NCBI GenBank assembly: GCA_019423725.1 | Contig: JAHZAW010000030.1 | Span: forward strand, 1-11,763 | Source of the DNA: Clostridiales bacterium | GTDB lineage: Bacteria; Bacillota; Clostridia; Lachnospirales; Anaerotignaceae | Direction of reading: 5' to 3' | DNA length: 11,763 nucleotides | Part shown: piece by piece, positions 1 through 6,944 of the stretch | Numbering within the stretch: the first letter of the stretch is position 1 | How the letters are laid out: every line of letters starts with the position of its first letter | Notes under the pieces: generated by a model | What the model saw: the letters and a program-made list of their open reading frames with translations, nothing else | Database searches by the model: none | Told to the model about the DNA's origin: nothing | Position numbers and translations under genes: made by a program

Positions 1-1744
1 TCCAGCCTTTTTCATATACTTTGATTATTGCATCATAGTTGGGGTTGTCCTTTCCAACGTCTGAGAAAGGTCCTGCCTCTTCTTCAGGCTTTGTTGTCAC
101 AACGGGCTCTTCCTTGTCCTCGTTTCTGTCAACTTTGCCTTCTTCAAGCTCATAGCTGTGTGTGGGTCTCTTGCTGTCAAGATAGTCTTCGTATTCTTCC
201 TCGTCCATAATAACGAAGTTGCCGTCGTCATCCTTTACAAGAGTGCTATCGGGATCCATGTAATCGCTTACATCATTTGAGAATGTTCCGCTGGTGATAG
301 TGAGGTTTTCTTTTCCATCTGCTTCTACTTCGCCCTCAAAATTACCACCTTTGATAGTCAATTCCGAAATTCCTCTGGATTCAACTGTACCTCCAAAAGT
401 GCCACCTTTAATAGTAGCATATGTTGTCAGTTGTTCACCATCTCCATATGGAGTTTTTTCAACTTTAACTGAAGTTTCTTCTTCAATATTTCCGCTTTCC
501 ATAACGAATTTGGCCTCTTCGTTATTATATTTATTATCTACGTTGATTCCACCCCAGTCATTTCCTGATGTGTTCATATCTTCTACTGTAACATCAGATG
601 AATTGTTTACTAATCCATATCCCTGACAGTTATTTACAGTTACACCATCAATATTAACTTTAGCAATTCCTGAATTAGCATCACTAAAAATATTTATTCC
701 ATGTTTTACATTATTATTTCCTTCTACAGTTAAATCTTTAAGTTCAACATTTGCTCCATTGTGAATTTCAATGGCTGCATTATTTCCATTGCCACTTCCT
801 GTAATATCTGAATCGACGGTAATCGTGCTACCATTACCTATAAGAGTTACGTCCTTATCGATAACCATAGTTTCATCTATATGGTACTCACCCTTTTTAA
901 GTTCTATTGTTGTTCCATTTTTAAGGTCTGCACCAAATATATTTTTTCCGATTTTATTTTCGTCATCGATCTGGATTGTAAATCCATCAATATCGAGATA
1001 TTTTTCATCTCCTACAATGCCAGGGCCGGCAGTTGTCCACATATTTTTTTCAAAATCCTGAACAACATTCTCGATTTTAATAGTGCCGCTTGTAACATTT
1101 CCAGCGCTAATCCAAGCATGCATTGTAACATCCTTAATAGTAGAAGTTCCAGGGTCTGCTACATTAAAATATATAGATCCTCCATAAATATATCCATCAT
1201 CGTTTTTAACAGGACATATTTCAACGTTTTCTATCGTAAAATCTTTTGCACCATCGATAAGCTCTATAGCCTTATTACAAGTTCCATCATAGTCAGGGTA
1301 ATCATTGGGATTTCCTTTAATATCAACGTCCTGAATTGTAACGTTAGAACCACTTATTGTGATGAAGTTCTGGTTATGCCAGATACCCCCATCCTGTTTT
1401 CCAGGATTATAACTGCTTGTTATAAGCACATCTGCACCTTCTTCAGCCTTAATAGTAAGGCCGTCAGCAATTATAGGAAAAACAAAGCCTGTTTCTCCAT
1501 TAATCTTAAATTTCTCATTATTAAGAGTCTGAGTGTATACTAAGTCTCCAAGATCATATTCACCATCAGCAAGTATCCAGGTCTCATTATCTGCTCCGCC
1601 ATCTGCCTGGCTCATAATAGCAGCTACAAGACCATTTACATCATTAATTTCAACTTCATCTGCTGCCAATGCCGTAAAGCTGCATACGCTCATGGCCATG
1701 ACTACACCCAAAAGTCCAGCCGTAAGCTTTTTAAACTTTTTCAT
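1..1744 (-). CDS. Secreted beta-helix surface protein with C-terminal SLH domain (partial)
   Basis: The reading frame is open from ATG 1744 to the left edge (581 codons, no stop), so the gene is cut at its 3' end. Residues 1-27 are a signal peptide: basic MKKFKK, a hydrophobic core, then an ALA|A signal peptidase I site. Residues about 30-490 are rich in short repeats of the type 'vtIqdVdIkg', 'LTIKGGNFEGEV' and 'LTITSGTF', typical of right-handed parallel beta-helices. An acidic linker with a TTKPEEEAGP stretch follows. From residue 560, FSDVGKDNPNYDAIIKVYEKGW matches the start of an S-layer homology domain (spaced here for reading: FSDV, YDAI, VYEKGW), so more SLH repeats probably lie outside the window. 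SLH domains anchor proteins to cell-wall polymers, so the product is expected on the cell surface. The start is supported by AGGAGG seven bases upstream. The ligand is unknown; adhesion or glycan binding is only a guess. Confidence 0.85.
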   Translation of the reverse strand, partial: MKKFKKLTAGLLGVVMAMSVCSFTALAADEVEINDVNGLVAAIMSQADGGADNETWILADGEYDLGDLVYTQTLNNEKFKINGETGFVFPIIADGLTIKAEEGADVLITSSYNPGKQDGGIWHNQNFITISGSNVTIQDVDIKGNPNDYPDYDGTCNKAIELIDGAKDFTIENVEICPVKNDDGYIYGGSIYFNVADPGTSTIKDVTMHAWISAGNVTSGTIKIENVVQDFEKNMWTTAGPGIVGDEKYLDIDGFTIQIDDENKIGKNIFGADLKNGTTIELKKGEYHIDETMVIDKDVTLIGNGSTITVDSDITGSGNGNNAAIEIHNGANVELKDLTVEGNNNVKHGINIFSDANSGIAKVNIDGVTVNNCQGYGLVNNSSDVTVEDMNTSGNDWGGINVDNKYNNEEAKFVMESGNIEEETSVKVEKTPYGDGEQLTTYATIKGGTFGGTVESRGISELTIKGGNFEGEVEADGKENLTITSGTFSNDVSDYMDPDSTLVKDDDGNFVIMDEEEYEDYLDSKRPTHSYELEEGKVDRNEDKEEPVVTTKPEEEAGPFSDVGKDNPNYDAIIKVYEKGW

Positions 1745-1794
1745 ATAACTTCCTCCTTTAATTTTCAGCTGTTAAAGCTAATGATACAAGTACC

Positions 1795-1822
1795 ATTTTA
1801 CCCCCCCCCACGGAAAAATCAA
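1795..1822 (-). promoter_or_regulatory. Candidate phase-variable promoter of the SLH surface protein
   Basis: Read on the minus strand, TTGATT (1817-1822, four of six to the -35 consensus) is followed by a 16-base spacer and TAAAAT (1795-1800, five of six to the -10 consensus). Nine of the 16 spacer bases are an uninterrupted G run directly upstream of the -10 box. The predicted transcript would start about 45 bases before the ATG at 1744, a normal leader length. One added G would give the optimal 17-base spacer. No better promoter is visible between the terminators and the gene. The boxes are seen directly; the promoter role is inferred. Confidence 0.6.
1801..1809 (-). repeat. Poly-G tract (G9 on minus strand) in promoter spacer
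   Basis: Nine consecutive C on the plus strand, G on the transcribed-gene strand, the only G/C homopolymer of this length in the window. It sits in an otherwise AT-rich intergenic region. Runs of eight or more G or C are prone to slipped-strand length change during replication. Confidence 0.9.
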
Positions 1823-1933
1823 GGTTTATTGGTAATTTAAGGGTGCAAATAGGAAATTTCGGCTGATTAAACAATTTAACCATATCCATCTTGGAAAAAT
1901 TTCTGTATTTTTTTACATATCTTTATTAATGAC

Positions 1934-1961
1934 AAAAAACGACCGTCCTTTATGGACGGTC
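1934..1961 (-). terminator. Second rho-independent terminator after etfA
   Basis: An eight-base-pair perfect stem, GACCGTCC with GGACGGTC (1941-1948 and 1954-1961), has a five-base loop. On the minus strand it is followed by G then six T. It lies about 40 bases beyond the first etfA terminator and would back it up, insulating the surface-protein promoter from etf transcription. The opposite strand has a weaker T run after the stem. Confidence 0.7.
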
Positions 1962-1982
1962 AAAGATTTTTTAGTAATAAAC

Positions 1983-2010
1983 AAAAAAAGCGGAGACCAA
2001 AGGTCTCCGC
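1983..2010 (-). terminator. Rho-independent terminator of etfA
   Basis: A nine-base-pair perfect stem, GCGGAGACC with GGTCTCCGC (1990-1998 and 2002-2010), has a three-base loop and is followed on the minus strand by seven T. It begins 15 bases after the etfA stop codon, the expected place for the end of the etfBA transcript. Confidence 0.92.
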
Positions 2011-2025
2011 CTAAAAATTCTAAAA

Positions 2026-3000
2026 TCAAGCTTTGAATTTCTTAACTTCTTCTGTGATGATGGGAACGATTTCAAGAAGGTTTCCAACGATACCTACGTT
2101 AGCGATATCAAAGATAGCAGCGTCCTCATCCTTGTTGATAGCAACGATGTAGTCAGCTCCTGTAATACCAGCAACGTGCTGTGTAGCACCTGAGATACCA
2201 CATGCGAAGTAAAGCTTAGGAGCAACGCTCTTACCTGACTGACCGATCTGGTAAGCTCTTGAGATCCAGCCAGCTTCGATGGGAGCTCTTGTAGCACCGA
2301 TAACACCGCCAAGGGCATCAGCAAGGTCTTTAAGGATAGCGAAGTTCTCAGCAGAACCTACACCACGTCCACCAGCAACGATAACGTCAGCCTCTTCAAG
2401 GTTAACTGTCTCAGAAATTTCTTTAATAACGTCAACTACCTTTGTCTTGATAGCGTCAGCGGGGCAAGCGAACTCTTCCATAACGATCTCGCCAACTTTA
2501 GCTTCATCGGGCTCAGCTTTCTTGAAAGCGCCTGAACGAAGGAGAGCGAATTCGATCTCGCTTTCGCATACATCGTCGTTAAGGATACCGCCAGCGTATA
2601 CGGGGCTTGTGTAAACGATCTTATCTCCATCAAGGGCAACGCCTGTTACGTTAGTAACGCAGCCTGAACCAAATTTAGCTGCAACGTTGGGAGCAAGGTC
2701 TTTACCATCAGCTGTAGCGCCTACAAAAACAGCGTTAGGAGCATATTTCTTGATAACTTCAACGAGTGCGTTTGTGTAAATATCTGTGTTGTATGTTGCA
2801 TAGTCATCGCCATCAACAACAACAGCCATGTCAGCGCCAAATGATATAGCCTGTTTAGCAGCTTCTTCAACGCCTTTACCGATAACAACAGCAGTTACTT
2901 TTCCGCCGTCAGCAGCAACTTTCGCAGGTGTAAGGATCTCAAGACCTACGTTTTTAGCTTTGCCTTCAGCAGCTTCAACATATACTAATACATTTTTCAT
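2026..3000 (-). CDS. etfA: Electron transfer flavoprotein alpha subunit
   Basis: 324 residues, normal length for EtfA and full length. The N-terminal half (about 1-195) is the alpha/beta nucleotide-fold domain starting MKNVLVYVEA. The C-terminal half carries the FAD-binding signatures: GGRGVGS (210-216), GATRAPIEAGW (235-245), QIGQSGKSV (251-259), CGISGATQH (267-275) and AINKD (287-291). There is no N-terminal ferredoxin-like extension with cysteine clusters, unlike some ETF alpha subunits of Acetobacterium-type complexes. It pairs with EtfB in the cytoplasm to pass electrons between flavoprotein dehydrogenases and NAD or ferredoxin. It follows etfB by 19 bases, with ribosome site AGGAGGAGG before the ATG, so the two are cotranscribed and two terminators follow. 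Family assignment is firm; whether the dimer bifurcates electrons is not settled by this subunit. Confidence 0.97.
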   Translation of the reverse strand: MKNVLVYVEAAEGKAKNVGLEILTPAKVAADGGKVTAVVIGKGVEEAAKQAISFGADMAVVVDGDDYATYNTDIYTNALVEVIKKYAPNAVFVGATADGKDLAPNVAAKFGSGCVTNVTGVALDGDKIVYTSPVYAGGILNDDVCESEIEFALLRSGAFKKAEPDEAKVGEIVMEEFACPADAIKTKVVDVIKEISETVNLEEADVIVAGGRGVGSAENFAILKDLADALGGVIGATRAPIEAGWISRAYQIGQSGKSVAPKLYFACGISGATQHVAGITGADYIVAINKDEDAAIFDIANVGIVGNLLEIVPIITEEVKKFKA

Positions 3001-3019
3001 CTTAAAGTCCTCCTCCTGA

Positions 3020-3790
3020 TTATAATACCTTAGCGTCTACGAGCATATTGAATGCCTTAAGAGCTGATTCTTCAACAGTTTCCTCTTTGATCTTAACGCC
3101 AGCTGTTTTCTTAGCGGGCTCATAAACCTTAATAGTCTTAACTGAAGGAGCAGCAGCAGCACCAACGGCAACAACAGGGATCTCTTTCTTTCTTGCAGCC
3201 ATTTTGCTCTTCATTGTAGGGTATCTGGGCTCATAATCAGGTTTGATTATACCAAGAACGCAGGGTACACCGATCTCAACCATGTTGTATCCTTCTTCTG
3301 TTTCTTTCTTAACTGAAAGGCCGCCATCCTTAGGCTCGAAACCGATAACGTCAACAACTTCGCCGTAACCAAGTTTCTGAGAAAGGAGCTGGCTTACGAT
3401 ACCGCAGGCGTAGTCAGTAGACTCTTTACCGCAGCAAACGATATCGAATTTTTTGCCTCTTGTTTCCTCAAGCTTAGCAACTGCAGCAGCGATAACTTCG
3501 CTGGTAGCAGCAGCGTCAGCGCCTTCGATAACATCGCTTATGATATAAGCTTCATCAGCGCCTACAGCAAGGCAGTTCTTCATTGTATCTTTAACTTCGT
3601 CTCCGCCGATTGACATAACTACAACAGTACCGCCGTTAGCTTCTTTGAATCTTGTAGCCATCTCAAGAGCGTATCCATCAAACGCGTTGATAACAGGAGC
3701 GATCTTTTCGATATCAGGTGCTCCTGAAGCATTTAATTTAACTTCTACATCTGCATCGGGAACCTGTTTTACACAAACTAAAATTTCCAT
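3020..3790 (-). CDS. etfB: Electron transfer flavoprotein beta subunit
   Basis: 256 residues, typical EtfB length. The N-terminus MEILVCVKQVPD and the INAFDGYALEMA segment (34-45) are family hallmarks. The segment PRYPTMKSKMAARKKEI (188-204) is the partner-recognition loop that contacts dehydrogenases. The nucleotide loop reads CGKESTDYACGIVSQLLSQK (120-139). This differs from the DGDTAQVGP loop known from flavin-bifurcating EtfB proteins such as those of Acidaminococcus and Megasphaera, so NADH use and bifurcation are uncertain here. The start is supported by GAGGAGG upstream. The gene has its own predicted promoter at 3864-3892 after a structured spacer, so etfBA may be expressed more highly than, or separately from, the upstream dehydrogenase genes. 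Confidence 0.97.
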   Translation of the reverse strand: MEILVCVKQVPDADVEVKLNASGAPDIEKIAPVINAFDGYALEMATRFKEANGGTVVVMSIGGDEVKDTMKNCLAVGADEAYIISDVIEGADAAATSEVIAAAVAKLEETRGKKFDIVCCGKESTDYACGIVSQLLSQKLGYGEVVDVIGFEPKDGGLSVKKETEEGYNMVEIGVPCVLGIIKPDYEPRYPTMKSKMAARKKEIPVVAVGAAAAPSVKTIKVYEPAKKTAGVKIKEETVEESALKAFNMLVDAKVL

Positions 3791-3863
3791 TTAGAATTTC
3801 CTCCTCTAAAAATTATGTTTTGCTTATGCACGCCTACGCAAAGTATACGCGTACTCTTAAAAA

Positions 3864-3892
3864 ACTTTATCAAAGTTTAGGGTGCTTGTCAA
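3864..3892 (-). promoter_or_regulatory. Predicted sigma-A promoter of etfBA
   Basis: On the minus strand a perfect -35 box TTGACA (3887-3892) is followed by a 17-base spacer and TAAAGT (3864-3869, four of six). Transcription would start near 3857, giving a leader of roughly 67 bases before the etfB ATG. The predicted promoter means etfBA need not depend on readthrough from lctD-acd. Confidence 0.65.
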
Positions 3893-3911
3893 ATAAAACT
3901 TAAGTTTTATT
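3892..3911. repeat. Perfect 20-base palindrome abutting the etfBA -35 box
   Basis: AATAAAACTT is followed directly by its own reverse complement AAGTTTTATT. It ends at the first base of the etfBA -35 box, a position suited to a repressor or activator site. As RNA it could not form a loop without losing central pairs, so a DNA operator is more likely than a terminator. The binding protein is unknown. Confidence 0.55.
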
Positions 3912-3968
3912 GTAAAAATTTAACTTTCGGCAGCAGCACCCGAAGGAACAGCCCTTATCTGCCGAAAG
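3911..3968 (-). terminator. Terminator-like hairpin at end of the structured spacer
   Basis: CTTTCGGCAG (3924-3933) pairs perfectly with CTGCCGAAAG (3959-3968), ten base pairs around a 25-base loop that can itself fold. On the minus strand the stem is followed by TTAAATTTTTAC. It could end transcripts from lctD-acd, or an RNA from the spacer, before the etfBA promoter. The interrupted T run makes it weaker than the etfA terminator. Confidence 0.45.
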
Positions 3969-4164
3969 CCGTCCTCACGATACCGGATCGTCCTGACGGT
4001 CCGGCCTCCCCATATTTAAAATACTGCGGGAGGATAACTCCCGCAGTTATTAAGCAGCTCGAGCTGCCTGCAGTCAGAGTCTGACCAGTACCGGCACCGG
4101 CGTTTTTAAAAAACCGCGCCAAAGTTCGGGGAACGAAGGTGTCCCCCGAACTGAAATACCGGTA
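3969..4164 (-). ncRNA. Candidate structured RNA or hairpin cluster in the acd-etfB spacer
   Basis: At least six inverted repeats are packed in under 200 bases. These are TACCGG (4089-4094) with CCGGTA (4159-4164) closing a branched unit; AGTTCGGGG (4123-4131) with CCCCGAACT (4144-4152); GTCAGA with TCTGAC (4073-4085); the palindrome GCAGCTCGAGCTGC (4054-4067); ACTGCGGGAG with CTCCCGCAGT (4023-4047); and CCGTC-ACGAT with ATCGT-GACGG (3969-3999). The last competes with a CCGGA/TCCGG hairpin (3983-4004), so two exclusive folds are possible. The block is visibly richer in G and C than other gaps in the window. I do not recognise a known RNA family; a small palindromic mobile element is an alternative. 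Confidence 0.35.
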
Positions 4165-4187
4165 ATTAAAATGAACTTAATATTTTA

Positions 4188-5327
4188 TCAGAACTTACCA
4201 AGGATGTGGTTAGCGATAACAACTCTCTGGATCTCGTTTGAACCTTCGAAGATCTGGAAGATCTTAGCATCTCTTAAGAGTTTTTCAACGGGATACTCTC
4301 TTGAATATCCGTATCCACCGAATAACTGGATACCATCAAGTGTTACCTGAACAGCCATATCACCTGCGTAGCATTTAGCCATAGCAGCTTCTTTTCCGTA
4401 AGGAAGACCAAGTTCATAAAGTCTGTGAGCGTGTGAAACCATCTGACGAGCTAATTCGATGTGCATAGCCATATCAGCCATCTTGAACTGAAGTCCCTGG
4501 TTTTTAGCAACGGGTCTGCCGAACTGCTGTCTTGTCTTTGTGTAAGCGATGCCTTCGTCAAGAGCTCTCTGAGCGATACCAACTGCAAGTCCGCCTACGA
4601 ACATTCTGGCAAGGTCAAGAGTCTTCATAGCTGTTGCGAAACCTGTACCTTCTTCGCCAAGTCTCTGAGAAGCGGGGATCCTTACATCCTCAAGTACAAC
4701 GTCACTTGTGATAGATGTTCTGATACCCATTTTGTTCTCATGGTTTGTTGTGCTTAAACCGGGTGTGCCCTTATCGATGATGAAAGCGCTCATACCCTTA
4801 AGTCCCTTTGTCTTATCTGTAAGAGCTGTGATGATGAAGAAGTCAGCAACGGGAGCGTTTGTGATGAAGCATTTTCTACCGTTAAGTATGTAGTCGTCTC
4901 CGTCCTTTGTAGCTGTTGTCTTTCCAGCACCGGGGTCAGAACCAGCGTTGGGCTCTGTAAGACCGAATGCACCAAGACCGCCGTTGATAACAACATCACA
5001 GTATTTCTGTTTCTGTTCTTCTGTTCCTGCGATAAGGATGGGTTTAAGAGCAAGGTTGCTTGCTGCCATTGTTACAGCAAAACCAGCGTCAGCCCAAGCC
5101 ATTTCCTCGTACATAGCAAGGATTGTTTCGCCAGGAAGTCCGAGTCCGCCGTACTCTTCGGGAACCTCGAGCATCTGATAACCAAGTTCGATAGCCTTGT
5201 CATAGATTTCCTTAGGCCATTCGCCTGATTCATCGTATGCTTTGCACTGTTCCTTTACTTCTTTGTCGCAGAAATTCTTGACGTCTGCAACTAATGCGCG
5301 TCCGTCCTCGTCTAAAATATAAGCCAT
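4188..5327 (-). CDS. Acyl-CoA dehydrogenase (short-chain, ETF-linked type)
   Basis: 379 residues, the usual length for bacterial butyryl-CoA-type dehydrogenases. Signatures seen: GAFGLTEPNAGSD (119-131) at the flavin and substrate site, TRQQFGRP (265-272), QLFGGYGYSREYPVEKLLRD (334-353), and FEGSNEIQR (360-368), whose Glu361 aligns with the catalytic base of butyryl-CoA dehydrogenase. The enzyme reduces an enoyl-CoA, or oxidises an acyl-CoA, with FAD and exchanges electrons with EtfAB, encoded just downstream. No crotonase, thiolase or hydroxybutyryl-CoA dehydrogenase genes adjoin it, unlike a classical bcs operon. Its partner upstream is a lactate/glycolate-type dehydrogenase, so an acryloyl-CoA reductase role is as plausible as a butyryl-CoA one. 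Substrate cannot be read from sequence alone. GGGGAGG precedes the ATG, and only 61 bases without a terminator separate it from the upstream gene, so they form one operon. Confidence 0.93.
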   Translation of the reverse strand: MAYILDEDGRALVADVKNFCDKEVKEQCKAYDESGEWPKEIYDKAIELGYQMLEVPEEYGGLGLPGETILAMYEEMAWADAGFAVTMAASNLALKPILIAGTEEQKQKYCDVVINGGLGAFGLTEPNAGSDPGAGKTTATKDGDDYILNGRKCFITNAPVADFFIITALTDKTKGLKGMSAFIIDKGTPGLSTTNHENKMGIRTSITSDVVLEDVRIPASQRLGEEGTGFATAMKTLDLARMFVGGLAVGIAQRALDEGIAYTKTRQQFGRPVAKNQGLQFKMADMAMHIELARQMVSHAHRLYELGLPYGKEAAMAKCYAGDMAVQVTLDGIQLFGGYGYSREYPVEKLLRDAKIFQIFEGSNEIQRVVIANHILGKF

Positions 5328-5388
5328 TATAATTTCCTCCCCAAAAATTCTTTAAAAATGTTTTTACAATTTATTTACCACAAATATC

Positions 5389-6813
5389 TTAGTCACATTT
5401 CTCGCAAACTTTGCCAGGATTTAAGATATTGTTAGGGTCAAATACTTTCTTGATGCCCCTCATGAGCTCCATCTTTCTTTCGCCGACAGCCTTTTCAAGG
5501 AATTTAACCTTGCTGTGGCCGATACCGTGCTCACCTGAGATCTCGCCGCCCATTTCAACGGCTTTATCATACATTTCGTCCATAACGAGGTCAGATTTCT
5601 CTGCAAACTCTTCAAGAGACATATCTCCTTCTTTACAAGCGTAAATATGAAGGTTACCGTCTCCAGCATGGCCGAATCCTCTGATTACAACATTGTATTT
5701 ATCCTGAAGAGTAAGTACCCAGTTGAAGTACTCAGCGATCTTATCTCTGGGAACTACAACGTCGCACTCATCAAGTTCGTCTGTAGCAGCCTGGATAGAT
5801 TCAAGGAACTGGCTTCTAGCAGCCCAAGCATCTCTTCTCTTATCGGGTGTATCTGCAACGAATACGTCAAGAGCTCCGTTTTCAAATACAACTTCGCTTG
5901 TAGCTTCGCAGATAGCGTCGAGCTGATCCTTGTCGTTTCCGTCGTATGTCATAAGAAGGTAAGCTCCTGCCTCAACACCGTCAACAACTTTAGGGAAGTT
6001 TTCTTTTTCAAGATACTTCTCGCTCATCTCAACGATGTCTCTGCCCATGAACTCAAGAGCCTGGGGCTCAAGTTTGTTAAGGAAGATCTGAGGTACAGTA
6101 GCAATACATGTTTCAAGATCCTCGAAAGGAATGATAAGGCTGACAAATTCTTTAGGCATAGGGATAAGCTTGAGTGTAAGCTCTGTGATGATACCAAGAG
6201 TACCCTCTGAACCGCACATAAGCTGAACGAAGCTGTATCCTGAACTTGTCTTGGGAACCTTTGAACCGAAGTTAACGATCTCGCCTGTAGGAAGAACTAC
6301 CTGCATAGCACGAACGTAATCTCTTGTTGAACCATATTTAACAGCTCTCATACCGCCGGCATTTGTTGAAACGTTTCCGCCGAGTGTAGCGAACTTTTCA
6401 CCGGGATCCGGGGGATACATAAGACCCTGTTTTTCTGCGTCAACAGCAAGGTCGTTAAGAAGAACACCGGGCTCAACAGTAACTGTAAGGTTACCGAGAT
6501 CATAGCTCTTGATGTGGTTCATTCTAACTGTAGATATCATAATTCCGCCCCATTTAGCAACGGCACCGCCTGCAAGACCTGTACCTGCTCCTCTGGGGAT
6601 AATGGGAATGTTTTTCTCATTAGCGAGTTTAACGATAGCTGAAACTTCCTCAGCTGAAACAACTTCTACGACTGCGTCGGGAAGTTTCTGGCCGTAAAAT
6701 CTCATTTCGTCATGAGCGTAGTCTTCGTTGATCTCGTCACCAGCGAAAGCTCTGCCCGGTGCGATCGCTTTAAGCTGTTCGATGATTTCGGGTGTAACTT
6801 TGTTAAATTCCAT
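5389..6813 (-). CDS. lctD: FAD-linked D-lactate/glycolate dehydrogenase (GlcD/LctD family)
   Basis: 474 residues from ATG 6813, chosen because AAAGGAGG lies seven to ten bases upstream; an in-frame ATG at 6906 has no ribosome site. The N-terminal FAD-binding PCMH domain (about 40-220) shows PRGAGTGLAGGA (73-84), PPDPGEKFATLGGNVSTNAG (134-153) and GSEGTLGI (201-208). The C-terminal oxidase domain has GHAGDGNLH (381-389) and GEHGIG (427-432), which supply metal-binding histidines, and ends FDPNNILNPGK. The family oxidises D-2-hydroxyacids such as lactate or glycolate. In Acetobacterium and butyrate-forming Lachnospiraceae, members with an adjacent EtfAB and a GntR regulator form a lactate dehydrogenase/ETF complex; the same three elements occur here. 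Substrate is inferred from that context. It is first in an operon with the acyl-CoA dehydrogenase. Confidence 0.9.
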   Translation of the reverse strand: MEFNKVTPEIIEQLKAIAPGRAFAGDEINEDYAHDEMRFYGQKLPDAVVEVVSAEEVSAIVKLANEKNIPIIPRGAGTGLAGGAVAKWGGIMISTVRMNHIKSYDLGNLTVTVEPGVLLNDLAVDAEKQGLMYPPDPGEKFATLGGNVSTNAGGMRAVKYGSTRDYVRAMQVVLPTGEIVNFGSKVPKTSSGYSFVQLMCGSEGTLGIITELTLKLIPMPKEFVSLIIPFEDLETCIATVPQIFLNKLEPQALEFMGRDIVEMSEKYLEKENFPKVVDGVEAGAYLLMTYDGNDKDQLDAICEATSEVVFENGALDVFVADTPDKRRDAWAARSQFLESIQAATDELDECDVVVPRDKIAEYFNWVLTLQDKYNVVIRGFGHAGDGNLHIYACKEGDMSLEEFAEKSDLVMDEMYDKAVEMGGEISGEHGIGHSKVKFLEKAVGERKMELMRGIKKVFDPNNILNPGKVCEKCD

Positions 6814-6944
6814 CTTTCTTCCTCCTTTTATTGACTGAAATAAAATACATTTACCTGATAAAGGTTTGATATTTGTTTGTTTTTTATGATTACAGACCTG
6901 AGCCATATGACATATGATTGTTTGTTAATAAACTATCGGTATGG

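Larger units (their letters stand above)
3791..4187. other. 397-base intergenic region between acyl-CoA dehydrogenase and etfB
   Basis: This gap holds, in minus-strand order, a cluster of GC-rich inverted repeats (4164 to 3924), a perfect 20-base AT palindrome (3892-3911), a consensus-like promoter (3864-3892) and the etfB ribosome site. No convincing coding frame is seen. It is far longer than the 19- and 61-base gaps elsewhere in the cluster. Confidence 0.85.

Noticed and set aside
881..1543. 220-codon plus-strand frame opposite the surface-protein gene
   Set aside because: It is a shadow of the longer minus-strand frame, which has signal peptide, repeats, SLH motif and ribosome site.
1801..1809. 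Sequencing or assembly artefact as the cause of the C9 run
   Set aside because: Length may be off by one, but the run sits exactly between plausible -35 and -10 boxes, so its presence is kept as a finding while its exact length is uncertain.
4023..4164. tRNA or tRNA-like gene in the acd-etfB spacer
   Set aside because: Branched stems are present, but no acceptor stem, anticodon arm or GTTCRA T-loop can be placed together.
6814..6906. In-frame N-terminal extension of the FAD-linked dehydrogenase from ATG 6906
   Set aside because: No ribosome site precedes 6906, the added residues do not resemble the family, and AAAGGAGG sits before ATG 6813.
6904..6916. CATATG-A-CATATG repeat as a regulatory site
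   Set aside because: Each half is a six-base palindrome in AT-rich DNA; too short to support alone.
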